Shown: positions 35,644 to 44,345 of the stretch, in pieces
Numbering within the stretch: position 1 is the stretch's first letter
Layout: each line of letters opens with the position of its first letter
Source of the DNA: an uncultured Paracoccaceae bacterium
GTDB taxonomy: Bacteria > Pseudomonadota > Alphaproteobacteria > Rhodobacterales > Rhodobacteraceae
Direction of reading: 5' to 3'
NCBI GenBank assembly: GCA_905182105.1
Contig: CAJJAR010000041.1
Location: 1 to 54,525, forward strand
DNA length: 54,525 nucleotides
Notes under the pieces: model-generated
Seen by the model: only the letters and a program-made list of their open reading frames with translations
Told to the model about the DNA's origin: nothing
The model's database searches: none
Made by a program: the position numbers and the translations under genes

Positions 35644-36336
35644 ATGATCGCTGGACACTATGCAACTGCCCTCATTGCGCATCAGAAGTTCCCAAAAGGG
35701 ACGTTGTTGTTCTTTCTTGCCGTATCGCAATTTCAAGATATCTGCTGATTCATTTTTCATTACCTTGGGCTAGAGCCGACGGGACCGATTAACGTCTTTG
35801 ATGCAACCATTGCCAACATGACCGTATCGATGATGTACAGTCACCACCTGATCCCACAATTTATCTGGGCTGCCGTGGTGTTTTTGATCGGTAAGGTCTT
35901 GTTCAAAAGTACAACGATTGGCCTAGCGGCAATGGCCTTGTTCGTTAGCCATATCATACTGGATTTCTTTTCGGGTCACGGCCACCATCTTTTTGGTGCA
36001 AACACCGTTGCTATAGGTTTGGGGCTTTATGCGAAAAACGCATACCTCGCGATACTCATCGAAGCCGTCTTTATTGTCACTGCTATTGCCTATTATTTCC
36101 GGATCGAGACGAACGCGGGTGTCGTTCGTACCAATAAAAGCCGCGCAGTTATCATCGGGGTTTTCGCTTATGGTATCTTTTTCCTGCTGTCGGTCGCCAC
36201 GGTTTCATTTCGGGACTTGTTGGGCATTCCAGCATTTAATCTTGCCTTTAATACGACTGTGCCAACCATCATGCTCACTTATATCGCATTGGCCGCAGTG
36301 CTGTGCTGGGTTGTTCCCAAGATCGTCAAAGTCTAA
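35644..36336 (+). pseudogene. Polytopic membrane protein gene with one nonsense codon
   Basis: ATG at 35644, preceded by AAAGGA, opens MIAGHYATALIAHQKFPKG and runs 34 codons to TGA at 35746-35748; the frame then continues intact for 196 codons to 36336. The chain has HxxxALIAH-like and HIILDFFSGHGHH motifs and about six membrane helices, recalling DUF457/YdjM-like membrane hydrolases, but I am unsure of the family. The TGA probably replaced TGG (Trp). A product restarting at the later ATG (35818) is possible but would lack the N-terminal motif. It is divergent from the TetR gene. Confidence 0.7.
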
Positions 36337-36370
36337 TCGAATTAAATTAATCGAAGTCATTCTATGCATG

Positions 36371-36390
36371 AGTGCCCTAGCTGGGGCACT
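36371..36390. terminator. Weak bidirectional terminator-like hairpin
   Basis: AGTGCCC and GGGCACT enclose a 6-base loop, followed by TTTC. It lies between the broken membrane gene and the convergent rlmF. Confidence 0.45.
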
Positions 36391-36466
36391 TTCATCGCTA
36401 CAGCATTGGTCAATCGGGGATAAGGGAAGACGATGCCAAATACCAGTATAACCCGTCACATCCGTT

Positions 36467-37393
36467 CTATTTCATGCTGCCATTCATAAACGCTGGTCGC
36501 TTGTGTTTTTGGATGTAGGTCCATGCGATGAAGCGACTTACCTTTTGCCCTTGTGCCATCTCAACAACTTTGAAATCGGCAATTTGCGCTCTTTCAAGGT
36601 TGTTTAAAAGCAGTGGTAGGTTGTCTTTTTTCGACACCAGTGAGGTGAACCACAGACATTGTTTGGCGAAAGCTTTGCTTTGCTTAATCATGTTTGAAAT
36701 AAACCAAACTTCACCGCCCGGGCACCAAAGTTCTGTGTTTTGTCCCCCAAAGTTAAGGGTCGATGACTTTCCTTTGCCAAGGTTGCGCCACTTGCGTTGC
36801 GTCCCTCTGTTGGCCTCTTCCATTGAGGAATGAAACGGCGGGTTGCACAGAATGACGTGGAACCTGTCGCCGGTTTGGATCGCGCCTTTGAGCGTATCCT
36901 CGCGATTGGTTTGCAGTCTAAGTGGGATGTTCAGGGTGTTGCGGTCGCAAATCTGTTTGGCGGAGGTGATCGCGACGGGGTCAATATCGATGCCCGTAAA
37001 CTCCCAGCCATATTCGCTTTGACCAATCAGGGGGTAAACCAAGCTGGCACCGGTTCCGATGTCGAGTGCTTTGTATTTTGGTCCACGCGGGATTTGTTTC
37101 TTGTTATCGCCTGCAAGCAGATCGGCAAGGCAGTGGATATAGTCCACACGTCCAGGGATCGGTGGGCACAGGGCGTTTTCAGGGATGTCCCAGTCTTCAA
37201 CGCCGTGATGTGTTTTGAGGAGCGCCCGATTGAGCATCCGAACCGCCATTGGGTCTTGAAAGCTGATGGTCGTTTGACCCTTTGGGTTCAGCGTTGTGAA
37301 GGCCTCAAGCGCGGGAGTGTCCGCCACCAAGCGCGTGAAATCATACCCTTTGCGGTGCTGATTGCGCGGGTGCAGTGTGGTTTTGGTGGCCAT
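36467..37393 (-). CDS. rlmF: 23S rRNA (adenine(1618)-N6)-methyltransferase
   Basis: SAM-dependent enzyme that methylates A1618 of 23S rRNA, 308 residues. The N-terminal LHPRNQHRKGYDFTRLVADT and KALDIGTGASLVYPLIG (SAM-binding motif I) are diagnostic, and the catalytic motif NPPFHSSMEEA is present. I chose ATG at 37393 (AAGGAAAG upstream); the frame runs back to 37597 without family character. It is convergent to the broken membrane gene, and its start is 85 bases from the end of the GntR gene. Confidence 0.94.
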   Translation of the reverse strand: MATKTTLHPRNQHRKGYDFTRLVADTPALEAFTTLNPKGQTTISFQDPMAVRMLNRALLKTHHGVEDWDIPENALCPPIPGRVDYIHCLADLLAGDNKKQIPRGPKYKALDIGTGASLVYPLIGQSEYGWEFTGIDIDPVAITSAKQICDRNTLNIPLRLQTNREDTLKGAIQTGDRFHVILCNPPFHSSMEEANRGTQRKWRNLGKGKSSTLNFGGQNTELWCPGGEVWFISNMIKQSKAFAKQCLWFTSLVSKKDNLPLLLNNLERAQIADFKVVEMAQGQKVSRFIAWTYIQKHKRPAFMNGSMK

Positions 37394-37478
37394 GAGGACG
37401 CTTTCCTTGAGGTGGGTGCCTAACCCGTCGGTCAGTTCACAGGCTGCGCATAGACGGACTATGCCAGCTGTTTCAAGT

Positions 37479-38210
37479 CTAAGCTTTGTTCTTGCGCTTT
37501 TCCATGACGGACTTTGCCAAATTAGTGGTGTAGCTTTCCAGCCCTGCCAATGCGGTGTCGACGCCTGTGGCATTGTTGGCCTCAAGCGCGTCGGCAAGTG
37601 TGGTGTGCAGTTCGATGATCTTTGCGCGATCCCGTGCAGAGAAGGTGATCATGTTCATCAAGGGCTGCATGGCCTCAACGGCACCCGCCAACTGATAGCT
37701 AAGCACCGGATTGCCAGCGCCATCGACCAGCGCACGGTGAAAGGCCACGTCAGAGGCGCAGAATGCCTCGTCCGTTAGCCCCGGTTGGGATTGGCGGTGG
37801 ATTTCGGCGCGCATGGTTGCAAGATGATCGGCGGTGCGGCGCAGTGCAGATAGGAGCGCGCAAGAGCGTTCAAGGGTGTAGCGCGCCTCGCAGGCGGTTT
37901 CAAAGCTGACGGCGTTCATGGACAAAAGCAGTGTGGAGGTGGTGATTTGCTGGGGGTAGGCTTCTTCAAAGCTAAGTTTATTGACGAAAGCACCGCCTGT
38001 AGCGCCGCGTTGTGTGCGGATCAGGGATTGTGCGGCTAGCCGTTTGAGCGCCTCGCGCACGGTGGGGCGTGAGACGTCGAATTGATCTGATAGCTCTGCC
38101 TCTGAGGGCAGGCGTTGGTCGACGATTAAGTCGCCCGAGATGATTGCATCACGGATCGATTTGGCGATTTGGGCCGACAGGTCAGCATTGCTGTTTGGAT
38201 CAATTTTCAT
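37479..38210 (-). CDS. FadR-subfamily GntR regulator
   Basis: A 243-residue regulator: winged helix-turn-helix at residues 8-75 (LPSEAELSDQFDVSRPTVRE) and an FCD ligand domain after it (EARYTLERSCALLSAL, then DVAFHRALVDGAGNPVL and ELHTTLADALEANN), with His and Asp residues that often bind a metal and an organic acid. It is divergent from the DUF2182-DUF1326-dmdA group. A GntR repressor (DmdR) of dmdA-acuI is known in roseobacters, usually right next to dmdA; here this gene is the only candidate nearby. That link is inference. Confidence 0.9.
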   Translation of the reverse strand: MKIDPNSNADLSAQIAKSIRDAIISGDLIVDQRLPSEAELSDQFDVSRPTVREALKRLAAQSLIRTQRGATGGAFVNKLSFEEAYPQQITTSTLLLSMNAVSFETACEARYTLERSCALLSALRRTADHLATMRAEIHRQSQPGLTDEAFCASDVAFHRALVDGAGNPVLSYQLAGAVEAMQPLMNMITFSARDRAKIIELHTTLADALEANNATGVDTALAGLESYTTNLAKSVMEKRKNKA

Positions 38211-38245
38211 ATGTCTTACATTTAATGTTTGTCAGTTATTTAATT

Positions 38246-38268
38246 GTCTGGCATTTAAATGGCAAGAC
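38246..38268. promoter_or_regulatory. Candidate GntR operator in divergent gap
   Basis: A 23-base imperfect palindrome (GTCT ... AGAC around CATTTAAATG at its centre) lies between the GntR gene and DUF2182. A smaller AT-rich palindrome, ACATTTAATGT, is at 38218-38228. The site overlaps the first possible ATG of DUF2182 (38259), so repression there is plausible or the real start is further in. Confidence 0.45.
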
Positions 38269-39089
38269 TAGCTTTGAGTCGCCACCAATCGATGAGTTTT
38301 GCGATGCCTCATATACTGCGTTCCACACTATGGTTGTCCTTTTTTGCTGTGATCCTTGGGTCATGGTGGATGATGTATATGATGAGTATGGATATGGGAT
38401 TGGACCTATTGGGCCGTCCTAACATGATGGCGCAGAAGATGCGCATGATGGATCCGATGATGAGCGACATGGCGATGACCCGTTTTGGGACTGTGTTTGC
38501 GATGTGGGCGATCATGATGGCGGCGATGATGTTGCCAACCATGGTGCCGACCTTGCGCAGTTATGAAGACCTGATGGCGTCTGCCGATGGCACGCGGTCA
38601 GGGTTCGTAGGCGTTATTTTGGGATATTTCGTGGTTTGGGTGGCGTTCGCGGCCTTGATCGCAGGTGTTCAAATTGCGCTGCTTTATGCAGGTATTATCG
38701 ATCTGCTGGGCATTGCGACATCGCGTTGGATAACCGCTGGATTGTTGATCGCTGTTGGACTGTTTCAGTTCACCCGCGCCAAGGAAATCTGCCACGGCGT
38801 TTGCCATTCCCCAATGATGTATTTCTTGGGCCACTGGCAAACCGGATTTGGTGGCGGGGTGCGGATGGGCCTTGGTCTTGGTGCGTTCTGCGTTGGCTGT
38901 TGCTGGGGCTTTATGGTCTTGGGCTTTGTCGGGGGCGTCATGAGTTTGCTTTGGATGGGGGCCGCGACCCTGTTCATGGTTCTAGAAAAGTTGCCCCAAA
39001 TCGGGCATGTTATAACGAAACCAATGGGTGTGGCCCTTATTGCAGGCGGATTGCTTGTGATCGCATCACCTTATTTCATCGGAGGATAA
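38259..39089 (+). CDS. DUF2182 integral membrane protein
   Basis: Up to 276 residues, six or so membrane helices, rich in methionine (MMYMMSMDMG, MMAQKMRMMDPMMSDMAM) with the conserved WAIMMAAMMLPTMVPTLRSY and a Cys/His loop (ICHGVCHSPMMYFLG, then GAFCVGCCWGFM). The family is thought to bind metal. Next to it is a DUF1326 gene, a pairing I have seen often. The longest frame is used; starts at 38292 or 38304 are also possible, since a candidate operator covers 38259. Function unknown. Confidence 0.88.
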   Translation: MARLALSRHQSMSFAMPHILRSTLWLSFFAVILGSWWMMYMMSMDMGLDLLGRPNMMAQKMRMMDPMMSDMAMTRFGTVFAMWAIMMAAMMLPTMVPTLRSYEDLMASADGTRSGFVGVILGYFVVWVAFAALIAGVQIALLYAGIIDLLGIATSRWITAGLLIAVGLFQFTRAKEICHGVCHSPMMYFLGHWQTGFGGGVRMGLGLGAFCVGCCWGFMVLGFVGGVMSLLWMGAATLFMVLEKLPQIGHVITKPMGVALIAGGLLVIASPYFIGG

Positions 39090-39090
39090 G

Positions 39091-39798
39091 ATGGCTGTAA
39101 CGCGTCGTAAGGATTCAGATAAGCTGCCTATTAGTCAGCGTATTGATCAACGGATGCCCAACCCGGGCCGTCGTCAAATGACACCGACCAATTGGGCGAT
39201 AAAAGGCGAGTTGTTCTTGAACTGCTCATGCACAGTGTTTTGCCCATGTGTTGTTTCTTTGGGCGGTCATCCTCCCACCGAGGGCCACTGCCACGCTTGG
39301 ATGGCCATCGCAATTGATGAAGGCCACTATGAAGGTGAAGACCTGTCAGGTTTGAACGTCGGTCTGTTGGTCGATATTCCGGGCCGCATGGGCGAGGGGA
39401 ACTGGAAAGTTGCTGCCTATGTAGATGAGCGCGCAAGTGGCAAAGCCTACAACGGTATTTTGCAAATCTTCAGCGGTGCAGCTGGTGGTACGACTGGTTT
39501 GTTCACGATGCTGGTGTCTGAGATCATTGGCGCGGAACGTGCACCTGTTGAGATCACGCGTGAAGGCAACAAACGCTCCATCACCATTGGCCGTAAGATC
39601 CAAGGTGAGATCGAGATGCTGACGGGCAAATCCCCTGATCATCCTGTTATGGTGTCAAATTCTAAATACTGGATGGGTCCTGATATCATCGCCGCTAAGG
39701 GCCTACGCTCCAAGGTGCGCGACTATGGCCGCGTTTGGGATTTCGACAATATGTCAGCCGAAATTTGCCCAATCGACTGGAAGGGCCCAAAGCCTTAA
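39091..39798 (+). CDS. DUF1326 protein
   Basis: A 235-residue soluble protein with the DUF1326 start WAIKGELFLNCSCTVFCPCV (cysteine cluster) after about 30 non-conserved residues. TEGHCHAWMAIAIDEGHY and FSGAAGGTTGLFTMLVS follow. GGAGGA precedes the ATG at 39091, which lies one base after the DUF2182 stop, so the pair is an operon. A start at 39178 would match the usual family length. The cysteines suggest metal binding. Function unknown. Confidence 0.88.
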   Translation: MAVTRRKDSDKLPISQRIDQRMPNPGRRQMTPTNWAIKGELFLNCSCTVFCPCVVSLGGHPPTEGHCHAWMAIAIDEGHYEGEDLSGLNVGLLVDIPGRMGEGNWKVAAYVDERASGKAYNGILQIFSGAAGGTTGLFTMLVSEIIGAERAPVEITREGNKRSITIGRKIQGEIEMLTGKSPDHPVMVSNSKYWMGPDIIAAKGLRSKVRDYGRVWDFDNMSAEICPIDWKGPKP

Positions 39799-39881
39799 GT
39801 CGTTTTGTTTCAATGGGATGTGGCGTTTGGCTTGTGTGAATAGACTGCGCTGCATCTTGTCCTCAGTTCGGAGAAAATCTG

Positions 39882-40985
39882 ATGGCACTTCTTTCCCCTT
39901 CACGTCGCCTGCGCCGCACACCGTTTTCTGATGGTGTCGAGTCGGCTGGCGTAAAAGCCTACACCGTTTACAACCACATGCTGTTGCCAACGGTCTTTGA
40001 AAGCGTTGAGGCCGATTATCGTCACCTCAAAGACCACGTTCAGGTCTGGGATGTATCGGTTGAACGTCAGGTCGAATTGCGTGGTCCAGACGCTGGGCGC
40101 CTTATGCAGATGCTAACGCCGCGCGATTTGCGCCGTATGTTACCAGGTCAATGCTACTACGTGCCTATCGTCGACGAGACAGGCGGCATGTTGAACGATC
40201 CTGTCTGCCTAAAGCTGGCAGAGGACCGCTGGTGGATTTCGATTGCCGACAGTGACCTGTTGTATTGGGTCAAAGGCATCGCCAACGGCTATCGTTTAGA
40301 TGTCTTGGTGGACGAGCCTGATGTCAGCCCATTGGCTGTTCAGGGTCCGCAGGCTGAAGAACTGTTGGTGCGCGTATTCGGTGAACGCATCCGCGACATC
40401 CGTTTCTTCCGCTTTGATTGGTTTGACTTTGAAGGCCGCGAGATGGCGATTGCCCGTTCTGGTTATTCCAAGCAGGGCGGTTTTGAAATCTACGTTCAAG
40501 GTAGCGATATTGGCATGCCGTTGTGGAATGCCTTGTTTGCTGTTGGTGAAGACTTGAACGTGCGTGCTGGTTGCCCAAACTTGATCGAACGGATTGAGGG
40601 TGGGTTGTTGTCCTACGGCAATGACATGACAGACGATAACACACCGCATGAATGTGGTTTGGGCCGTTTCTGTGACACGCAGACTGCGATTGGCTGTATT
40701 GGTCGTGATGCGTTGTTGCGTGTGGCCAAAGAGGGACCTGTGCAGCAACTACAGCCGATTGAGATTGCAGGACCACCGGTTCCGCCATGTGATCGGTATT
40801 GGCAACTTTGGGCCAACGGTAAAAAGGTTGGCAAAGTGACGTCAGCCGCGTGGTCGCCAGATTTTGAGGTAAATGTTGCCATTGGTATGGTGCGCATGAC
40901 CCATTGGGATCCGGGTACGGACCTTGAGGTGGAAACACCTGACGGTATGCGTCCTGCGCTTGTGCGCGAACAATTTTGGATTTGA
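39882..40985 (+). CDS. dmdA: Dimethylsulfoniopropionate demethylase
   Basis: Tetrahydrofolate-dependent enzyme that takes a methyl from DMSP to make methylmercaptopropionate, first step of the demethylation path. It has 367 residues and a GcvT-like fold. Beyond general GcvT features, it shares long blocks with roseobacter DmdA: VKAYTVYNHMLLPTVFES, HVQVWDV, SPLAVQGP, SKQGGFEIYV, NVRAGCPN and LLSYGNDMT. acuI follows after 49 bases, as in Ruegeria. The methyl-THF it forms can feed methionine synthesis and C1 oxidation. The residues that set DMSP specificity are not individually proven here. Confidence 0.93.
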   Translation: MALLSPSRRLRRTPFSDGVESAGVKAYTVYNHMLLPTVFESVEADYRHLKDHVQVWDVSVERQVELRGPDAGRLMQMLTPRDLRRMLPGQCYYVPIVDETGGMLNDPVCLKLAEDRWWISIADSDLLYWVKGIANGYRLDVLVDEPDVSPLAVQGPQAEELLVRVFGERIRDIRFFRFDWFDFEGREMAIARSGYSKQGGFEIYVQGSDIGMPLWNALFAVGEDLNVRAGCPNLIERIEGGLLSYGNDMTDDNTPHECGLGRFCDTQTAIGCIGRDALLRVAKEGPVQQLQPIEIAGPPVPPCDRYWQLWANGKKVGKVTSAAWSPDFEVNVAIGMVRMTHWDPGTDLEVETPDGMRPALVREQFWI

Positions 40986-41034
40986 GTGTTTTTTAAACAA
41001 TAATGCAGGTTCTTGCCTGCGACAGGAGAGATAG

Positions 41035-42024
41035 ATGTTTAACGCTTTGGTAATGAACAAAGACGAAGAAAGCAGTTTGGCTTCAGCTGCAATTGAGCAG
41101 ATGGATGTGGATCAACTGCCTGCGGGTGATGTTGTGGTTGCGGTTGAATACTCAACTGTGAACTACAAGGACGGTTTGTGTCTGAGCGCCAAAGGCGGTG
41201 GTTTGGTGCGCAACTATCCACACGTTGGTGGTATCGATTTCGCAGGGACTGTCGAAAGCTCTGAAGACCCACGTTACAAAGCGGGCGACAAGGTTGTTCT
41301 AACCGGTTGGCGCGTTGGTGAAGTTCACTGGGGTGGCTACGCCCAAAAGGCACGGGTTAAGGCCGATTGGCTTGTTCCACTGCCTGCAGGTTTGGACACA
41401 CGTCAGGCGATGGCTGTGGGTACCGCAGGTTTCACTGCGATGTTGTCTGTCATGGCGTTGGAAGATCACGGTATCAAAGACGGCCCGGTTTTGGTCACTG
41501 GCGCTGCTGGTGGTGTTGGTTCTGTCGCAACAGCTATTTTGGCTACTTTGGGTCATGAAGTTGCCGGTGTTACAGGACGTCCAGAAACAGGTGATTACCT
41601 TAAATCGCTGGGTGCCAAACAGATCGTTGCCCGTGAAGAGCTGAACGAGGCGATCAAACGCCCGATGGAAGCTGAAACATGGGGTGGTTGCGTTGATGCG
41701 GTGGGCGGTGAAATGCTGGCACGCGTTTTGGGCCAAATGAAATATGGATCGTCTGTTGCTGCCGTTGGTTTAGCTGGTGGCGCTGCTTTGCCAACAACCG
41801 TCATCCCGTTCTTGTTGCGCGGTGTGAATCTTTTGGGCATCGATTCAGTCATGCAGCCATACGACAACCGCGTTCGTGCGTGGGGTCGTATCGCCAAAGA
41901 CCTGCCGATGGACAAACTTGAAGCAATGGTTCAGCCGGCTGTGTTGTCTGATCTGCCAGCGCTTGGTGCTGATATCCTCAAAGGCCAAGTAAAAGGCCGT
42001 GTTGTTGTAGATGTGAACGCCTGA
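41035..42024 (+). CDS. acuI: Acryloyl-CoA reductase (NADPH)
   Basis: Medium-chain reductase of 329 residues that turns toxic acryloyl-CoA into propionyl-CoA, detoxifying products of DMSP cleavage. The start MFNALVMNKDE, the STVNYKDGLCLSAKG loop, GIDFAGTVESSED and the nucleotide motif VTGAAGGVGSVATAIL are AcuI-like. AGGAGA is close to the ATG. It lies directly after dmdA on the same strand, so the pair is probably one transcript. Normal length, no lesion. Confidence 0.93.
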   Translation: MFNALVMNKDEESSLASAAIEQMDVDQLPAGDVVVAVEYSTVNYKDGLCLSAKGGGLVRNYPHVGGIDFAGTVESSEDPRYKAGDKVVLTGWRVGEVHWGGYAQKARVKADWLVPLPAGLDTRQAMAVGTAGFTAMLSVMALEDHGIKDGPVLVTGAAGGVGSVATAILATLGHEVAGVTGRPETGDYLKSLGAKQIVAREELNEAIKRPMEAETWGGCVDAVGGEMLARVLGQMKYGSSVAAVGLAGGAALPTTVIPFLLRGVNLLGIDSVMQPYDNRVRAWGRIAKDLPMDKLEAMVQPAVLSDLPALGADILKGQVKGRVVVDVNA

Positions 42025-42063
42025 TCAGTTTAAGAGGGTCTTCAATAGATATTGGAGACCCTC

Positions 42064-42483
42064 ATGACTGCTTATGATGACCAAAACATCCTTGCCAAAA
42101 TTTTGCGTGGTGAGATCCCAAGTTTCAAAGTCTATGAAGATGATGAAACACTTTGCATTATGGACATTATGCCCCGTTCTGACGGGCATTGTCTGGTGAT
42201 CCCCAAAACACCTTGCCGCAACATCCTAGATGCGACTGACGCCCAATTAGTGGCTGTGATGGCGACCGTCAAAAAGGTGGCGAATGCTGCCAAGGTTGCA
42301 TTTAACGCCGATGGTATCACACTTCAGCAATTTAGTGAGGCAGCGGGTGGTCAAGAGATTTTTCACCTACATTTCCACATTCATCCACGCTATGAAGGCG
42401 TATCTTTGCGCGGTCCTGGTGTGATGGGTGATATGGATGCGATCAAAGCGCATGGTTCGGCGATTTCGGCGGCACTTGCCTAA
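42064..42483 (+). CDS. HIT-family nucleotide hydrolase/transferase
   Basis: A 139-residue HIT protein with the His triad FHLHFHIHPRYEG and the N-terminal ILAKILRGEIPSFKVYEDDE. It belongs to the HinT branch, which hydrolyses nucleotide phosphoramidates. I chose ATG at 42064, with GGAG at 42054-42057, over a TTG at 42052. It follows acuI after 39 bases and may be read with dmdA-acuI, but a link to DMSP is not evident from its sequence. Confidence 0.9.
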   Translation: MTAYDDQNILAKILRGEIPSFKVYEDDETLCIMDIMPRSDGHCLVIPKTPCRNILDATDAQLVAVMATVKKVANAAKVAFNADGITLQQFSEAAGGQEIFHLHFHIHPRYEGVSLRGPGVMGDMDAIKAHGSAISAALA

Positions 42484-42777
42484 GGCATTCGTCTGGTAAA
42501 TACATGTTGCAGATTAATTTGCTCTATTTATTGGATCCTAGCGATAGGATGATTTGACACGCGGTCCAATTAGCAACCTAAACTAATTCGGCATTTTTTA
42601 GATTTTCTTACTATGAAACGTTATTTTCCTTCATTGTGCGTTACCGTTTTCATCTAGGAAGTGCCGTTTTTTTGTTGTGAGCACCGGGAATCACCACAGA
42701 TGGTAAAAAAATGATGACAAAACACCTATAGATGGTAGCCATGCAGCGATTTTATCAAAAATATGGGAGTAGGGGCA

Positions 42778-44243
42778 ATGTCAATTCAGCCACCCCTAAC
42801 AGAGTTGGACATCGAAACCGCGAGTTTGGGGTTTTATGAAGGTTTTTCCATAGTCGTAACTATTAGATCAAAAGTCGCCATTGGCGCATTGATCCTCTGG
42901 GCCGTTGTGTTTCCAGAAGGTGCTGGATCTGCATTGAAAGGCATTCGCGGCACAATCGATGCCAACACTGGTTCATGGTACATGTATGTAATGACCTTCT
43001 ACATCGTTGTTTGTCTTGCTTTGGCCCTTTGGCCATCAACTGGCAAAATTCGTTTAGGCGGCGAGAACAGCAAGTCTGAGTTCTCAAACTTTTCATGGTT
43101 TTCTATGATGTTTGGGGCAGGCTCGGCATTGGCATGTTGACCTATGCAACGGGCGAACCACCGTACCACTTTGGTAATATCCCGTCTGTTATCATGGGCG
43201 ATACGACAGAATCTGACGCTGACAATGTTCATGCCGCGATGAAGTGGTCGTTTCTGCACTGGGGTTTTTCAGCATGGGGTTGCTATGCAATTGTAGGACT
43301 TTCCCTTGCGTTCGTTAGCTATTCACGTGGCTTGACGCTTACAAGCCGTTCAGGTCTTACGCCATTTTTTGGTCGTCACCTTGAAGGGCCATTGGACAAT
43401 ATCGTTTCAGTGATCGCAACTATATTGGGCGTTTCGGTAACTTTGGGTTATGGCGTTAGCTAATTTGCTGCGGGTGTCCATAATATCACAGGTTTAGATA
43501 GGATCATAAACGCTGAAGGTGCGCCAACAAAAGTGGCGATGCTTATTGCATTGGTCATTGTTATGTTTGCATCAACGCTGTCTGCCTTATCGGGCGTCGG
43601 TAAAGGCATCAAATGGCTTTCGAACATCAATATGGGGTTATGGTTCTTTATCCTCGCATTCTTCTAAGTCTTTAGTTCGACAATGTTTGCGCTGTCTAGC
43701 TTTTTTACGAGTATTTGGGATTACATCATCGCATTGCCTGCGATGTATATGACCGTTTGGAGCCCTGACGGCGATGCAAAAAGCGTGATTTCCAAACTTG
43801 CTGGCGGCACTGCAATTGACCTAACATTGAACGGTGGCGCAGGTGATCAAATTACAGGTTCTGGGCTGTCCAGCCAGTTGTTTGCCATAATTAACTTCAT
43901 GCTTTCACCTGCTTTGGCCACGCTGATGTCTATGGTTATTGTTGTTCTGCTTATTACTTATTTGATGACTTCCGCTGACTCTGCAGTGTTGATCATTAAC
44001 ACGATTGCGGCTGCTGGTGACGAAAGCCCGAAGGGCCGAGTCCACATTGTCACTTGGGGTGTAATTCTGACCTTAGTAATCGGGAGCTTGCTTATGACTT
44101 CTGGAGACGGTCTTGGCGCCATCAACACTACGATGATTACTGGGGCGCTTCCGTTCTCAGTTGTTATGGCATTAATAGGTTTGTCGCTGCTAAAGGCGCT
44201 GATCCGAGATGGTATGCGTGAAAATGAAAACAATGGCGGTTAA
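42778..44243 (+). pseudogene. Broken BCCT-family transporter
   Basis: Members of the BCCT family (betaine/carnitine/choline, some taking DMSP) have about 500-600 residues. Here the gene begins MSIQPPLTELDIETASLG, a one-base shift occurs near 43110 after WFSMMFGAG, TAA stops at 43461-43463 (in place of CAA) and 43665-43667, and an internal part is deleted between VWSPDGDAK and GGTAIDLTLNG. Diagnostic segments MLTYATGEPPYHFG and LITYLMTSADSAVLIINT remain. It sits right after the DMSP genes, so it may once have been their transporter (inference). Confidence 0.9.
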
Positions 44244-44280
44244 TACGCACTGAAACATCACAGCTATTTGTGAAAATAAT

Positions 44281-44313
44281 AAGGCTAAGGTGCTTGCGCA
44301 CCGGGGCTTTTTT
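44281..44313 (+). terminator. Intrinsic terminator after the broken transporter
   Basis: GGTGC-TTGC-GCACC stem (44289-44302) with outer AAG/CTT pairs, followed by a T run. It separates the transporter relic from the aminotransferase. Confidence 0.75.
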
Positions 44314-44345
44314 CTTATCTTGATACAGAACACAGGAGCGCATCT

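Noticed and set aside
35575..35760. A 61-residue frame on the minus strand
   Set aside because: It is the reverse of the broken membrane gene, which has a better start site and a continued coding frame.
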